In this document: positions 1-8,115 of the stretch, piece by piece
Layout: each line of letters opens with the position of its first letter
Position numbering within the stretch: position 1 is the stretch's first letter
Source: CAWEYO01 sp963813315
GTDB taxonomy: Bacteria > Pseudomonadota > Alphaproteobacteria > Rhizobiales > Rhizobiaceae
Length of the DNA stretch: 64,000 nt
Direction of reading: 5' to 3'
Assembly: GCA_963813315.1 (NCBI GenBank)
Contig: CAWEYO010000019.1
Span: forward strand, 62,001-126,000
Made by a program: the position numbers and the translations under genes
The notes under the pieces: model-generated
Databases searched by the model: none
The model's input: only the letters and a program-made list of their open reading frames with translations
Told to the model about the DNA's origin: nothing

Positions 1-2
1 CC

Positions 3-149
3 AACCGGGGCGGTCCCGCTTATCGTGAGGCTGTCGATGCCTGCAACGCTGCAATTTCGGGCACAGGGACGGCTGAAGCGGCGCGCGCCGCTTTCATTCG
101 CGCCGCAGAGGAAAGCGGAATGCTTGAGACGGAAAAGACCATGCGGTGA
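3..149 (+). CDS. DUF982-family protein, C-terminal part (cut by window edge)
   Basis: The first 48 readable residues run to a TGA at 147-149. They contain RGGPAYREAVDACNAA followed by ARAAFIRAAEESGM. This matches the C-terminal pattern I know for DUF982, a small family of unknown function that is abundant in Rhizobiales. The start lies outside the window, so length and promoter cannot be judged. A hairpin overlaps the stop codon. Assignment rests on motif memory only. Confidence 0.55.
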   Translation, partial: NRGGPAYREAVDACNAAISGTGTAEAARAAFIRAAEESGMLETEKTMR

Positions 150-163
150 CTACCCGCATGGTC
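137..163 (+). terminator. Hairpin overlapping the DUF982 stop codon
   Basis: GACCATGCGG and CCGCATGGTC form a perfect 10-bp stem around a 7-nt loop that contains the TGA stop. There is no clear T-run after it, so it may act as an mRNA 3'-end stabiliser or a weak terminator rather than a classical intrinsic terminator. Confidence 0.4.
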
Positions 164-212
164 CTAAAATGCCGCCGGGGCATGACGAAAAATGGTGTCA
201 TCCTCCCAGCTA

Positions 213-313
213 AATAAAGCGCGTCGCGGCGAAATGGATTCATGCGACGCGCTTTAGGCTGTTGTTCTGTCGTTATCCCAAAACCGCTGCGCATTTTTGG
301 GCGACATGCATTA
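213..313. repeat. Composite palindromic repeat (unit D + one unit B)
   Basis: Unit D is a palindrome built on AAGCGCGTCGC and GCGACGCGCTT (about 214-257). Unit B follows at about 271-312: TCGTTATCCCAAAACCGC, then GCATTTTTGGGCGACATGCA, which folds on CCCAAAA/TTTTGGG. The same D-then-B order recurs at 14744-14904 (two B) and 19395-19652 (four B). This is a rhizobial intergenic mosaic element with no coding capacity. Confidence 0.85.
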
Positions 314-321
314 GCCGGATG

Positions 322-1750
322 TCATGCGTCGTAGCCGACGATTCCCTTGATTTCGAGAAAATCGTGGATGCCCCACTCGGCATATTCGCGACCGTTGCCC
401 GACTGCTTGTAACCGCCGAAGGGCGCAAAGGTGTCCCAAGCCGGATAGTTGAGATCGACCTGCCCCGCACGCAGGCGCAACGCGACCCTTCGGGCGGCCT
501 CGATATCCCGTGACTGCACAAAGGCAGCAAGCCCATAGACCGTGTCGTTTGCGATGCGGATCGCATCCTCTTCGTCCGCATAGGAAAGCACCGACAGCAC
601 CGGCCCGAAGATTTCCTCGCGTGCGATCGTCATGTCTGGCGTGACGTGACCGAAAACAGTCGGGCGGACATAGTACCCCCGATTGAGCCCCTCGGGCCTT
701 CCCGGACCTCCCGCTACCAGAGATCGCGCCTTCGGCGATGCCGGTTTCGATCAGGTGCTGGATCTTGTCATACTGGGCCTGGCTCACGACCGGTCCGAGC
801 TTGGTTTCCGTCGATCCTGGATTGCCGACCTTGAAGCTTGCGGCAGCATCCCCGGCGATCGCCAGAGCTTCTTCGTGCAGGGCCGCCGGCACCAGCATCC
901 GGGTCGGCGCAACGCACGTCTGGCCGCTGTTGCTGAAGCAGCCTTCGACACCCTTGCGGACGGCCGTGGACAGATCGGCGTCGGGCAGGATGATGTTCGG
1001 CGACTTGCCGCCAAGCTCCTGCGCCACGCGCTTGACGGTTTCGGCGGCCGTCTTTGCGACGACAATGCCGGCCCGCGTCGAACCGGTGAAGGAAACCATG
1101 TCGACGTCGGGATGCCCGGCCAGCACCTGACCGACTTCCGACCCGGTTCCGTTGACGAGATTGAAAACGCCCTTGGGAGTGCCGGCCGCGTGCATGACCT
1201 CGGCAAAGATGATGCCGCTGATCGGTGCGATCTCGCTGGGCTTGAGGACGACGGTACAACCGGCTGCCAGCGCCGGAGCGACCTTGCAGACGATCTGATT
1301 GAGCGGCCAGTTCCATGGTGTGATAAGGGCGCAGACGCCGATCGGCTCCTTGACCACCATCGTCTTGCCGCGCTTGTGGCTGAACTCGTAGTCCTCCAGC
1401 GCCGCGATAGTCGCTTTCATATGGGCCTGACCGGCCCAGGCCTGAGCCTCGCGAGCCATCGTGATCGGTGCACCCATTTCCTGCGACACCGCCTGCGCGA
1501 TGTCCTCATAGCGCGCGTTGTATTCGCTCAGAATCCGGCGAAGCAGCGCAAGCCGCTCGACCTTGCTCCATTGCGAAAAGACCGGAAACGCAGCCTTGGC
1601 AGCGGCCACGGCGCGATCCACATCGGCTGCCGATCCGGCTGAGATCGCGGTGTAGGCTTCCTCGGTGGAAGGATCGACGACATCGAGCCGCGCCGGGATG
1701 GCCGGATCCACCCACTCGCCGTTGATATAAAATCGCAAATGATTGTTCAC
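322..1750 (-). pseudogene. Aldehyde dehydrogenase, interrupted by one frameshift
   Basis: The gene encodes an NAD(P)-dependent aldehyde dehydrogenase that would oxidise an aldehyde to the acid in the cytosol. Hallmarks are the TPWNWPLNQ tract, GSTRAG, the catalytic Glu in QELGGKSPN and the catalytic Cys in SNSGQTCVAPTR. The GTG at 1750 is preferred because a GGAG lies 7 nt upstream and the family's usual start (FYINGEWV) follows. Near 720 the frame shifts. Upstream reads GIAEGA in one frame, while LVAGGPGRPEGLNRGYYVRP and the C-terminal EEIFGPVLSV tail (to 322) lie in another. One surplus base restores a full-length protein of about 475 residues. It could be a young pseudogene or a sequencing error. 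It stands alone, with no partner gene in its strand. Confidence 0.85.
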
Positions 1751-2212
1751 GCCGTCACTCCGCTGTCTGTTGCTGACCAAGGTCCCTGCTATTTGCAGAT
1801 TTGTCGGCGGTCCGCTCGGATTTTTTCGAACTCCCGGCCATTTTTTCCTGATTTCGTTCAAGCCTGACTGAAACTCGTCGCGGCTGGCAGCGATGGCGAA
1901 TTGTGCGCTGACACCGTCGCACCGGAAATCGCTGCGCGACGCGCGGCTCTGTATCGTGATCTTCCTCACAGACGCGCAGCCAAATCTCCGGTCACATTGT
2001 GATCGAAACCTCGGCTCGGACCGAGTGCAAGCTGGGTGACGGAGATGGGCAAGATTTTGTTTTTCGTGCCAAGGGAAACGGCGACTGCGCGCGAGCCTCG
2101 CAAGCCGGGAGAAACGGCAACAGTCATCCTCTTTACCGGCGTTCGATATGAGCGGCTCGGCGATCCGCCTTCGCCGACGCGCGGCAGAACCCGAGGGGCA
2201 GGCAGCTCCCGC
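1751..2212. other. Intergenic region without a recognisable gene
   Basis: About 460 bp lie between the aldehyde dehydrogenase start and the secretion operon terminator. Short ORFs on both strands have arginine/proline-rich compositions typical of non-coding high-GC DNA. It presumably carries the aldehyde dehydrogenase promoter, but I see no clear -35/-10 pair. Confidence 0.5.
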
Positions 2213-2232
2213 AAAAAGGGGGCTTCTCCCCT
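2213..2232 (-). terminator. Intrinsic terminator of the type I secretion operon
   Basis: On the minus strand AGGGG, a short loop and CCCCT are followed by a run of T. The stem begins at the stop codon of the HlyD gene. It is a compact rho-independent terminator closing the four-gene operon. Confidence 0.6.
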
Positions 2233-3587
2233 CAGGGCTCCATGAAAGCCTTGGACATGCTGTCGGTTATCGGCTTGGTGATGTAGTTGAAAAACGTCCG
2301 CTCCGAAGTCTGTATGAGGATTTCGGCGGGCATGCCCGGCGTGGGCGAAAAACCCGGCACTCTTGCCAGTTCGCTCGCCGGCAGGTTGATGCGCGCGAGA
2401 TAGACTTCCTTCTTGGCATCCCCGCCCGGAGCGACTGCGAGAGAGTCGGCGGATACGTAATAGACCTTGCCACTGAGTACCGGCGTGGTCCGCTGGTTGA
2501 GCGCCGTGAGCCGCACTGTCGCAGCTTGTCCCTGCTTTACGTTGTCGATGTCCGTGCGTGGTACTTGCGCTTCGATGATCAGGGGCACTTCGGCGGGCAA
2601 TATTTCAAGGATGCTCTTGCCGCTTTCTATGACGCCGCCGGGGGTGTGATAGTACATCCGCACCACAGTGCCTGCGGCGGGCGCATTGATGCTGGCTCTT
2701 TCCAGCACGTTCTCTGCGGCGCGAGCTTCCTCGCGGACATTGTCCAGCTCGGCTTCGATTTTCTGCAACTCGTCGAGCGAAGCTTGGCTGAAAGTATTGA
2801 TTGTCTGTACGATCTGCTGGCTAAGCTTTTTTATCTGAGCCTTGGTTTCCAGGACTTCGGCCGCCAGCTGGCCGCTCTGCCCTTCTGCGTCCGCGATCGC
2901 GCGCTTGATGGCGGCCACCTCGGTCTTGCGGATAAGCCCCTGTGACAGCAGGGTTTTCTTTCCCTCATATTCCTCCTGGAGCAAACTATGCTGCCGCTTC
3001 ATGAAGTCCAGCTGCTGCTGGTACCCTTCGGCGCGATATTTCAGCGCCTCGATGTTCTGCTCGAGCAGGACTATTTCGCTCTTCAGCCTGCCCTGCGACC
3101 CCCTGAAGTGCTGTTCCTGGCTCTCGATGATCGCTGCTACGTCGGGGTCGCCGCGGCTCTTGGAAAGGACTTCCGGATATTGGATCTTCGCCAAGCCCTC
3201 GGCCTCCGCCGTAAGGCGGGCGGTAACGGCTTCAAGCCGAGCCTGGCGCAGAAACAGTTGCCGCTCGTTTGCTTGCGCAGCCGTCTCGTCGAGAAGGATC
3301 AAAGGCTGATTGAGCTCGACTTGGTCGCCTTCCTCGACGAGGAGTTCCTTGATGATGCCGCCTTCGAGGTGTTGCACGATCTTGTTCTGGCCCGTCGCGA
3401 CGAAGCTGCCCTGGGCAATGACCGCCGCCGCCAGCGGTGCCGTCATGGCCCAGGTTCCGAACCCACCGAAGCAGGCAGCCAGCAGAAACAGACCGGCGAG
3501 CGTATGTTTGGTGATGGATCGGGGTACGCCGGAGTACCACTCCTGGTCCACTAGCTTTTGCCGCTTGGTCATAACCTCATTTTCCAT
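2232..3587 (-). CDS. HlyD-family type I secretion membrane fusion protein
   Basis: This is the periplasmic adaptor linking the inner-membrane ABC exporter to an outer-membrane TolC-like channel. The 451 residues show a short cytoplasmic N-terminus, one membrane helix at about 29-48 (LAGLFLLAACFGGFGTWA), a lipoyl-like half motif with QHLEGGIIKELLVEEGDQV, a long coiled coil at roughly 105-285, and a C-terminal beta domain ending in TFFNYITKPITDSM. That tail is the usual signature of PrtE/HlyD-type adaptors. The start ATG directly follows the ABC gene's TGA, so the two are translationally coupled; a second ATG five codons in is possible. No TolC gene is in the window. Confidence 0.92.
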   Translation of the reverse strand: MENEVMTKRQKLVDQEWYSGVPRSITKHTLAGLFLLAACFGGFGTWAMTAPLAAAVIAQGSFVATGQNKIVQHLEGGIIKELLVEEGDQVELNQPLILLDETAAQANERQLFLRQARLEAVTARLTAEAEGLAKIQYPEVLSKSRGDPDVAAIIESQEQHFRGSQGRLKSEIVLLEQNIEALKYRAEGYQQQLDFMKRQHSLLQEEYEGKKTLLSQGLIRKTEVAAIKRAIADAEGQSGQLAAEVLETKAQIKKLSQQIVQTINTFSQASLDELQKIEAELDNVREEARAAENVLERASINAPAAGTVVRMYYHTPGGVIESGKSILEILPAEVPLIIEAQVPRTDIDNVKQGQAATVRLTALNQRTTPVLSGKVYYVSADSLAVAPGGDAKKEVYLARINLPASELARVPGFSPTPGMPAEILIQTSERTFFNYITKPITDSMSKAFMEP

Positions 3588-5909
3588 TCAGCTCTGCGCG
3601 GCGATGTTTCCGCCGAGCGTTGTTCCTCGCGCGGCCAGCGCACGCAGCACATCCTCGCGGGCACCGAACAGCGACACTGTCCCGTTGGTCAGCAGCAGGA
3701 CCTTGTCCACGCTGCGCAGCAACGACGGCCTTTGCGTAATAGTGATCATGGTGATGCGGTTCTCCTTGGCGTGCGCCAGGGCACGCGCCAGCGCCGCGTC
3801 GCCCACGCCGTCGAGGTTCGAGTTCGGCTCGTCGAGGATGATCATTCTCGGATTGCCGAAGAAGGCGCGGGCGAGCGCGATTCGCTGTTTCTGCCCGCCC
3901 GACAGCGGAGCGCCGTCGGCAGCCACGAACGTCTCGTATCCCTGAGGCAAGGTAGCGATCATCTCGTGCACGTCTGCGAGCATGGCGGCCTGATAGATGT
4001 CAGCGTCGGTCGCATCGTCGCGCATGCGTGCGATGTTCGCCTTGATCGAACCCGGAAAGAGCTGCACGTCCTGCGGCAGATAGCCGATGTTCTCGCCGAA
4101 TTGCCGCTGGTCCCAATTCCTGAGATCCATGAGATCAAGGCGCACGCTTCCCGAAGTCGGAAGGATCGAGCCCACCAGCATTTTGCCGAGCGTCGTCTTT
4201 CCGGCGCCCGAGTTTCCGATGATCGCCAATGAATCGCCCGGTGTCAGCGAGAACGTGATGCCGTTGAGGACGACCCTTTTTGTGCCTTGCGGCACGAACA
4301 GAAGCCGCTCCACATCAAGCCGGCCCTCCGGACGCGGCAGGTTCAGCCGCTCGAAATTGAGCGGCGAGGATTGGAGCAGCGCCACAATCCGTCCATAGGA
4401 CGCACGGGAATGCACAACCTGATTCCACCCTTCGATTGCACCCTCGACCGGCGCCAGCGCGCGTCCCGCGATGATCGATGCGGCAATCACCATGCCACCG
4501 GTGAGATGGCCCTCGATCGCAAGAAATGCGCCCCACCCCAGCATCCCCACCTGGGTCAGAAGTCGCACCGCCTTGGAAATGCTTGCAAAGGCCACGTTGC
4601 GGTCCTGCGCGAGCACTTGCGCGGTAAGCGATCCGGCGGTGTCGCGCCCCCAGATCTTCACAGCCTCCGGTATCATGGCGAGCGCATTGATGACCTGGGA
4701 GTTGCGCGACATCGAATCCAGATGAAGGTTTGCTTTGCTCTGATGCGCGTTTGCCTCGCTGAAGCGCCCCGCGGTCGCTCGCTGGTTGGCGAATGCCACA
4801 ACCAACAGCAGGACTGCAGATGTCACGACGATGAAACCAAGATGGGGATGGACCAGGAAGACGGCCACGATGAACAGCGGAGCTATCGGCGCGTCCAGGA
4901 ACGACAGCAACGTCCCCGAAACAAGGAAAGACCGGAGTTGCTGCAGGTCGCCAAGGGTCTGATATTCGCGTCCCGAACTGTAAAGGGAAGCCCGCGCGGC
5001 CGCGCTCAAAATCGGAGCGCCCAACTGGACGGCCACTTCAACTGCCGTCCGCATGAGGATGAAACGGCGGATCGCATCGAGACCCGATTGCAGAAGCACG
5101 GCGCCGACGATCACCAGCGTCAGCATGATCAAGGTGTCCAGTGACCGGCTGGTGAGCACGCGGTCTGAAATCTGGAACAGATAGATAGGGATCGCCAGAA
5201 CCAGGACATTGGTGGCGACGGTAAAAATCATCACCACGCTGAGGTTCTGCCGCACCGCACTGCGGGCCGCCGCAAGATTCTCGGCGAAGTTTATCGGTCC
5301 AAGCCTCTTGTGGAACTTGCCGCCGCTGCCTTGACCGCCGCCGCCCCGGCGATCATCGCCGCCTCCACTGTTGTTTCCGTTGTTTGGGCCGCCGGCGCTC
5401 GGCAATGGGGCCTCGGATGCCTTCAGCGGACCGGTATCCCCTTCTATGACCTTGAGCGAACCTTCTCGCACGCCGTCGGACTTCATTTCCGGTCTGGGCT
5501 CATCCGATCTCGGTCCGCCGGATGTGGGCTGGTCCGGTTCCGGTCCGCGAGCGGCTTCCACCACAGGCTTTGGTAGCGGAGCCGTTTGAGGCATCGGGGC
5601 CGCCTGGGGTACTGTCAATACCGCGGGCGCGTCCGTCTCGGAAACCGCGACCTTGGCAGCGCCGTTTGCCTGGCCACCGTCCGGTTTAGGGCCGGTGGCG
5701 GGTGACCAGTGCGATGTCGCCCAATTCAGATCGGCAATAACCTTATCCAGTTCGGCGAGCGACTGGTCGACAACCTTGTCCTGCAATTCGATTTTCCGGG
5801 AGAACTCAGGTGATATGTCCGGCTTTGGCGATGGCCTGGCGTCGCGCTCCTCATGCTCCGCGGAGTTGTCGGTGGAACCGTGCCACGGATCGTTTCGGTC
5901 GTCGCTCAT
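3588..5909 (-). CDS. Type I secretion ABC transporter (PrtD type) with long disordered N-terminus
   Basis: This inner-membrane half-transporter drives export of the operon's substrate. Of its 773 residues, about 1-200 are a Pro/Gly/Ser/Asp-rich, probably disordered extension ending in NNSGGGDDRRGGGGQGSGG. PrtD-type exporters (about 550-600 aa) usually lack this. Residues about 205-500 are the six-helix membrane domain and 535-773 the ATPase. Walker A is GNSGAGKTT (565-573), the signature is LSGGQKQR (669-676) and Walker B is MIILDEP (689-695) with the catalytic Glu. The H-loop position reads ITQRPSL with Gln726 where His is normal. It is preceded by the 685-residue protein (22 bp gap) and abuts the HlyD gene. 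Confidence 0.92.
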   Translation of the reverse strand: MSDDRNDPWHGSTDNSAEHEERDARPSPKPDISPEFSRKIELQDKVVDQSLAELDKVIADLNWATSHWSPATGPKPDGGQANGAAKVAVSETDAPAVLTVPQAAPMPQTAPLPKPVVEAARGPEPDQPTSGGPRSDEPRPEMKSDGVREGSLKVIEGDTGPLKASEAPLPSAGGPNNGNNSGGGDDRRGGGGQGSGGKFHKRLGPINFAENLAAARSAVRQNLSVVMIFTVATNVLVLAIPIYLFQISDRVLTSRSLDTLIMLTLVIVGAVLLQSGLDAIRRFILMRTAVEVAVQLGAPILSAAARASLYSSGREYQTLGDLQQLRSFLVSGTLLSFLDAPIAPLFIVAVFLVHPHLGFIVVTSAVLLLVVAFANQRATAGRFSEANAHQSKANLHLDSMSRNSQVINALAMIPEAVKIWGRDTAGSLTAQVLAQDRNVAFASISKAVRLLTQVGMLGWGAFLAIEGHLTGGMVIAASIIAGRALAPVEGAIEGWNQVVHSRASYGRIVALLQSSPLNFERLNLPRPEGRLDVERLLFVPQGTKRVVLNGITFSLTPGDSLAIIGNSGAGKTTLGKMLVGSILPTSGSVRLDLMDLRNWDQRQFGENIGYLPQDVQLFPGSIKANIARMRDDATDADIYQAAMLADVHEMIATLPQGYETFVAADGAPLSGGQKQRIALARAFFGNPRMIILDEPNSNLDGVGDAALARALAHAKENRITMITITQRPSLLRSVDKVLLLTNGTVSLFGAREDVLRALAARGTTLGGNIAAQS

Positions 5910-5931
5910 GCCGCCCCCTTACCTTTCCTGA

Positions 5932-7989
5932 TCAACCGAGCAGATGCTGCATGACATCGGGTTGCGGTGCATCGACCTGATTATGATGCGCTGCTATATC
6001 CGTCGCTTCGCGTGCGTCGGAGGGAGCAGAGTCGTCAAGGAAAACGACGACTTCGGTGACCAGCACGTCCGGATCCTGGCCGCCAAGACTGTCGTCCGGA
6101 GAAACCAGCTCCGCCTGAATGAGTATCTCGTCCGAATAGTGGTGATCGCCGACATAGGTCTTTCCGGTCGAATCGAAGTCCACTATCTGGGCAACGTTGA
6201 TCAGCTCGTTCGATCCGGTGACGATCTGCCACTCAGCTTCAGGCATGACGGCGTCCAGCTTGTCCATTGCGAGCGCCACCTGGTCGGCATCGCCAACAAC
6301 ATTGAACTGCTTGACCAATTGCAGGTCGAAAATGCTGCCGCCGACATAGAGGACGCTGAGCCCCTGCATCCCTGCAAAGGCACTGTCCTTCAGGACCTCA
6401 TCCGGCAGCTCGAATTTGCCGCCCTTGAAATTCTCTGCGGCCTTGCCGTATTCGACCGGCATCGCCTCGAACCTGTCACTGCCGCCGACATTGACGATTT
6501 CTGCCTGATTCCAGAGCAGGTTGTTGCCAGTGCTTATACTGGCATGACCCGAAACTGAAAAGTTTCCGACGGCGCCGACCATGTCGTCATCAAAAAGAAC
6601 ATTCATCTGTTGAATAAAATTTCCGTCATATATATTTCCACATACGATGATAAGATCATAGTGGAAACCAAAATCTTTAAACGACAAGTCATTGAATACT
6701 AAGTTTTCACCGGTGGTTACCATAGTCTTGACACCGGTCGACGAAATAACAACGACGTCATTGTCAGTTACAAAGTTGTACTGCTGAACCCAATTCAGGA
6801 AGATCATGTCGCCTTTGATTTCGGTCACTGCCCAGCCCGTGGGGAACTCGCCGGGCGAGGCCGCGGCTTCGTGGCCATCGTCGGACAAATCGATGCGTTG
6901 AAATGAAGCGACATTGAAGGCTTCGCTTACATGGTCCGTGTCGAGCTTCCAGTCGTTCAGGCTGGAACCGATACTGTCATGGTCGCTGTGGACATTGATT
7001 TGCGTGATTGCGTTGACCTCGACATAGGCGCCGAGCACGGCTGTGACGGACCCGGTCAGCCATGCGCTGTGAATGGTCACGATATTCATCAGCGTATTGC
7101 CGCCAGTCTCAAGCGACACGGAAGCCTCGATCCCGACGTCACCCTGGCCCTGCACATGGTGAACCGGCTCGGGGACATTTCCACCCGTCTCGGATTTACT
7201 GCGAAGATGGTCCTTCAGGTTCGGGGCCTCGGCCACGGCCTGCCCTTTGACGAAGGTGCCTTCGATAGTCGGCTCCTGGACCACGGAAACGTTGTTGTCG
7301 TTCCGGTGCTCCGCCGCGAATTCTTTCAGCGCGGCCTGCGCGTTGCTGATGAACGTCCCGATTTCGGCGGTTGAGCCTGGAACCTCGAAATCCTTGAGAG
7401 GCATAAGCTGGTCCGCCGCATCCAGCAGCGGTTTCATCTTGGCGTCAAAGTTCAAATCAGGACTGAATTTCAGACCATGGTTTCCCACGCCCACATAATC
7501 GTCGTCGAATAGATTGGTTTGCTGTTGGTCAATGAGGGCCAACTGATGCGGCGGATCGAGCATCACGGTCTCGTGCCCCGATCCAAACTCTGCAGGCTTC
7601 ACAGGTGGAAGCGTCACAGATGTAGATGTAAACGTCACAAAAGCCGTCTGATCCCACCCAAGTGCCGGGTGCAAGCCGCCGCCCGGGGGTCCCAACACTG
7701 GTCCATCGGGCGTGGGGACCTGCGGCGGGTGATAGTCGACATGCGACCAAGGCGTCAGCCACTCCAGTTTTGGGGGGACCGGCAGATATTTCACGCCGGG
7801 GTTCATATCGACGAACTGGTGCGGTGCCTTGACCTCGACGGGCGTGGTGGGAAGTTCGGGCGGCGTTGCCTTTTCCGCGCGACTGGCCTGGAATTCCGTA
7901 TAGTCCTTGCGCAGACGCAACTCGTCCGTCGAGATTTGAAAAAGACCGATGAAGTGAGCGATTGCTTCGGTAAACCTGTCCATCAGCAC
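5932..7989 (-). CDS. 685-residue repeat protein of a type I secretion operon, function unknown
   Basis: I do not recognise an enzymatic domain. The protein is acidic, has no signal peptide or membrane helix and sits between the glycine-rich exoprotein and the ABC exporter. Residues 40-135 are proline-rich. Residues 290-640 hold degenerate repeats of two linked motifs. One is TGxNxLxN followed by a hydrophobic strand (295-302, 425-433, 487-494, 591-598). The other is Q-x-N-V-x-x-D-x-D-x-V (INVHSDHDSI 331-340, YNFVTDNDVV 404-413, MNVLFDDDMV 462-471, FNVVGDADQV 562-571). These look like beta-strand/turn units, possibly Ca-binding. Similar proteins in rhizobial genomes are, from memory, labelled only type I secretion protein. 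It may be a second secreted substrate or an accessory factor. Confidence 0.75.
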   Translation of the reverse strand: MLMDRFTEAIAHFIGLFQISTDELRLRKDYTEFQASRAEKATPPELPTTPVEVKAPHQFVDMNPGVKYLPVPPKLEWLTPWSHVDYHPPQVPTPDGPVLGPPGGGLHPALGWDQTAFVTFTSTSVTLPPVKPAEFGSGHETVMLDPPHQLALIDQQQTNLFDDDYVGVGNHGLKFSPDLNFDAKMKPLLDAADQLMPLKDFEVPGSTAEIGTFISNAQAALKEFAAEHRNDNNVSVVQEPTIEGTFVKGQAVAEAPNLKDHLRSKSETGGNVPEPVHHVQGQGDVGIEASVSLETGGNTLMNIVTIHSAWLTGSVTAVLGAYVEVNAITQINVHSDHDSIGSSLNDWKLDTDHVSEAFNVASFQRIDLSDDGHEAAASPGEFPTGWAVTEIKGDMIFLNWVQQYNFVTDNDVVVISSTGVKTMVTTGENLVFNDLSFKDFGFHYDLIIVCGNIYDGNFIQQMNVLFDDDMVGAVGNFSVSGHASISTGNNLLWNQAEIVNVGGSDRFEAMPVEYGKAAENFKGGKFELPDEVLKDSAFAGMQGLSVLYVGGSIFDLQLVKQFNVVGDADQVALAMDKLDAVMPEAEWQIVTGSNELINVAQIVDFDSTGKTYVGDHHYSDEILIQAELVSPDDSLGGQDPDVLVTEVVVFLDDSAPSDAREATDIAAHHNQVDAPQPDVMQHLLG

Positions 7990-8054
7990 GGGAGTGGCTT
8001 TCCTTAGCGATCAGTCTCGCCCCGGGACCGATCAGCGCGTTTCCTCCGTGGAAG

Positions 8055-8079
8055 GCTGCGCGGGGTGACCCCGCGCAGC
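8055..8079 (-). promoter_or_regulatory. Strong intercistronic hairpin after the exoprotein gene
   Basis: GCTGCGCGGGG and CCCCGCGCAGC form a perfect 11-bp, nearly all-GC stem with a 3-nt loop, in the 126-bp gap between the glycine-rich gene and the 685-residue gene. No T-run follows on the minus strand. The likely role is a processing or partial-termination stem that lets the substrate gene accumulate more mRNA than the export genes. Confidence 0.55.
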
Positions 8080-8115
8080 TGTTCTTAGAATCCGCCGGAG
8101 CGGATTGACGAGAAT

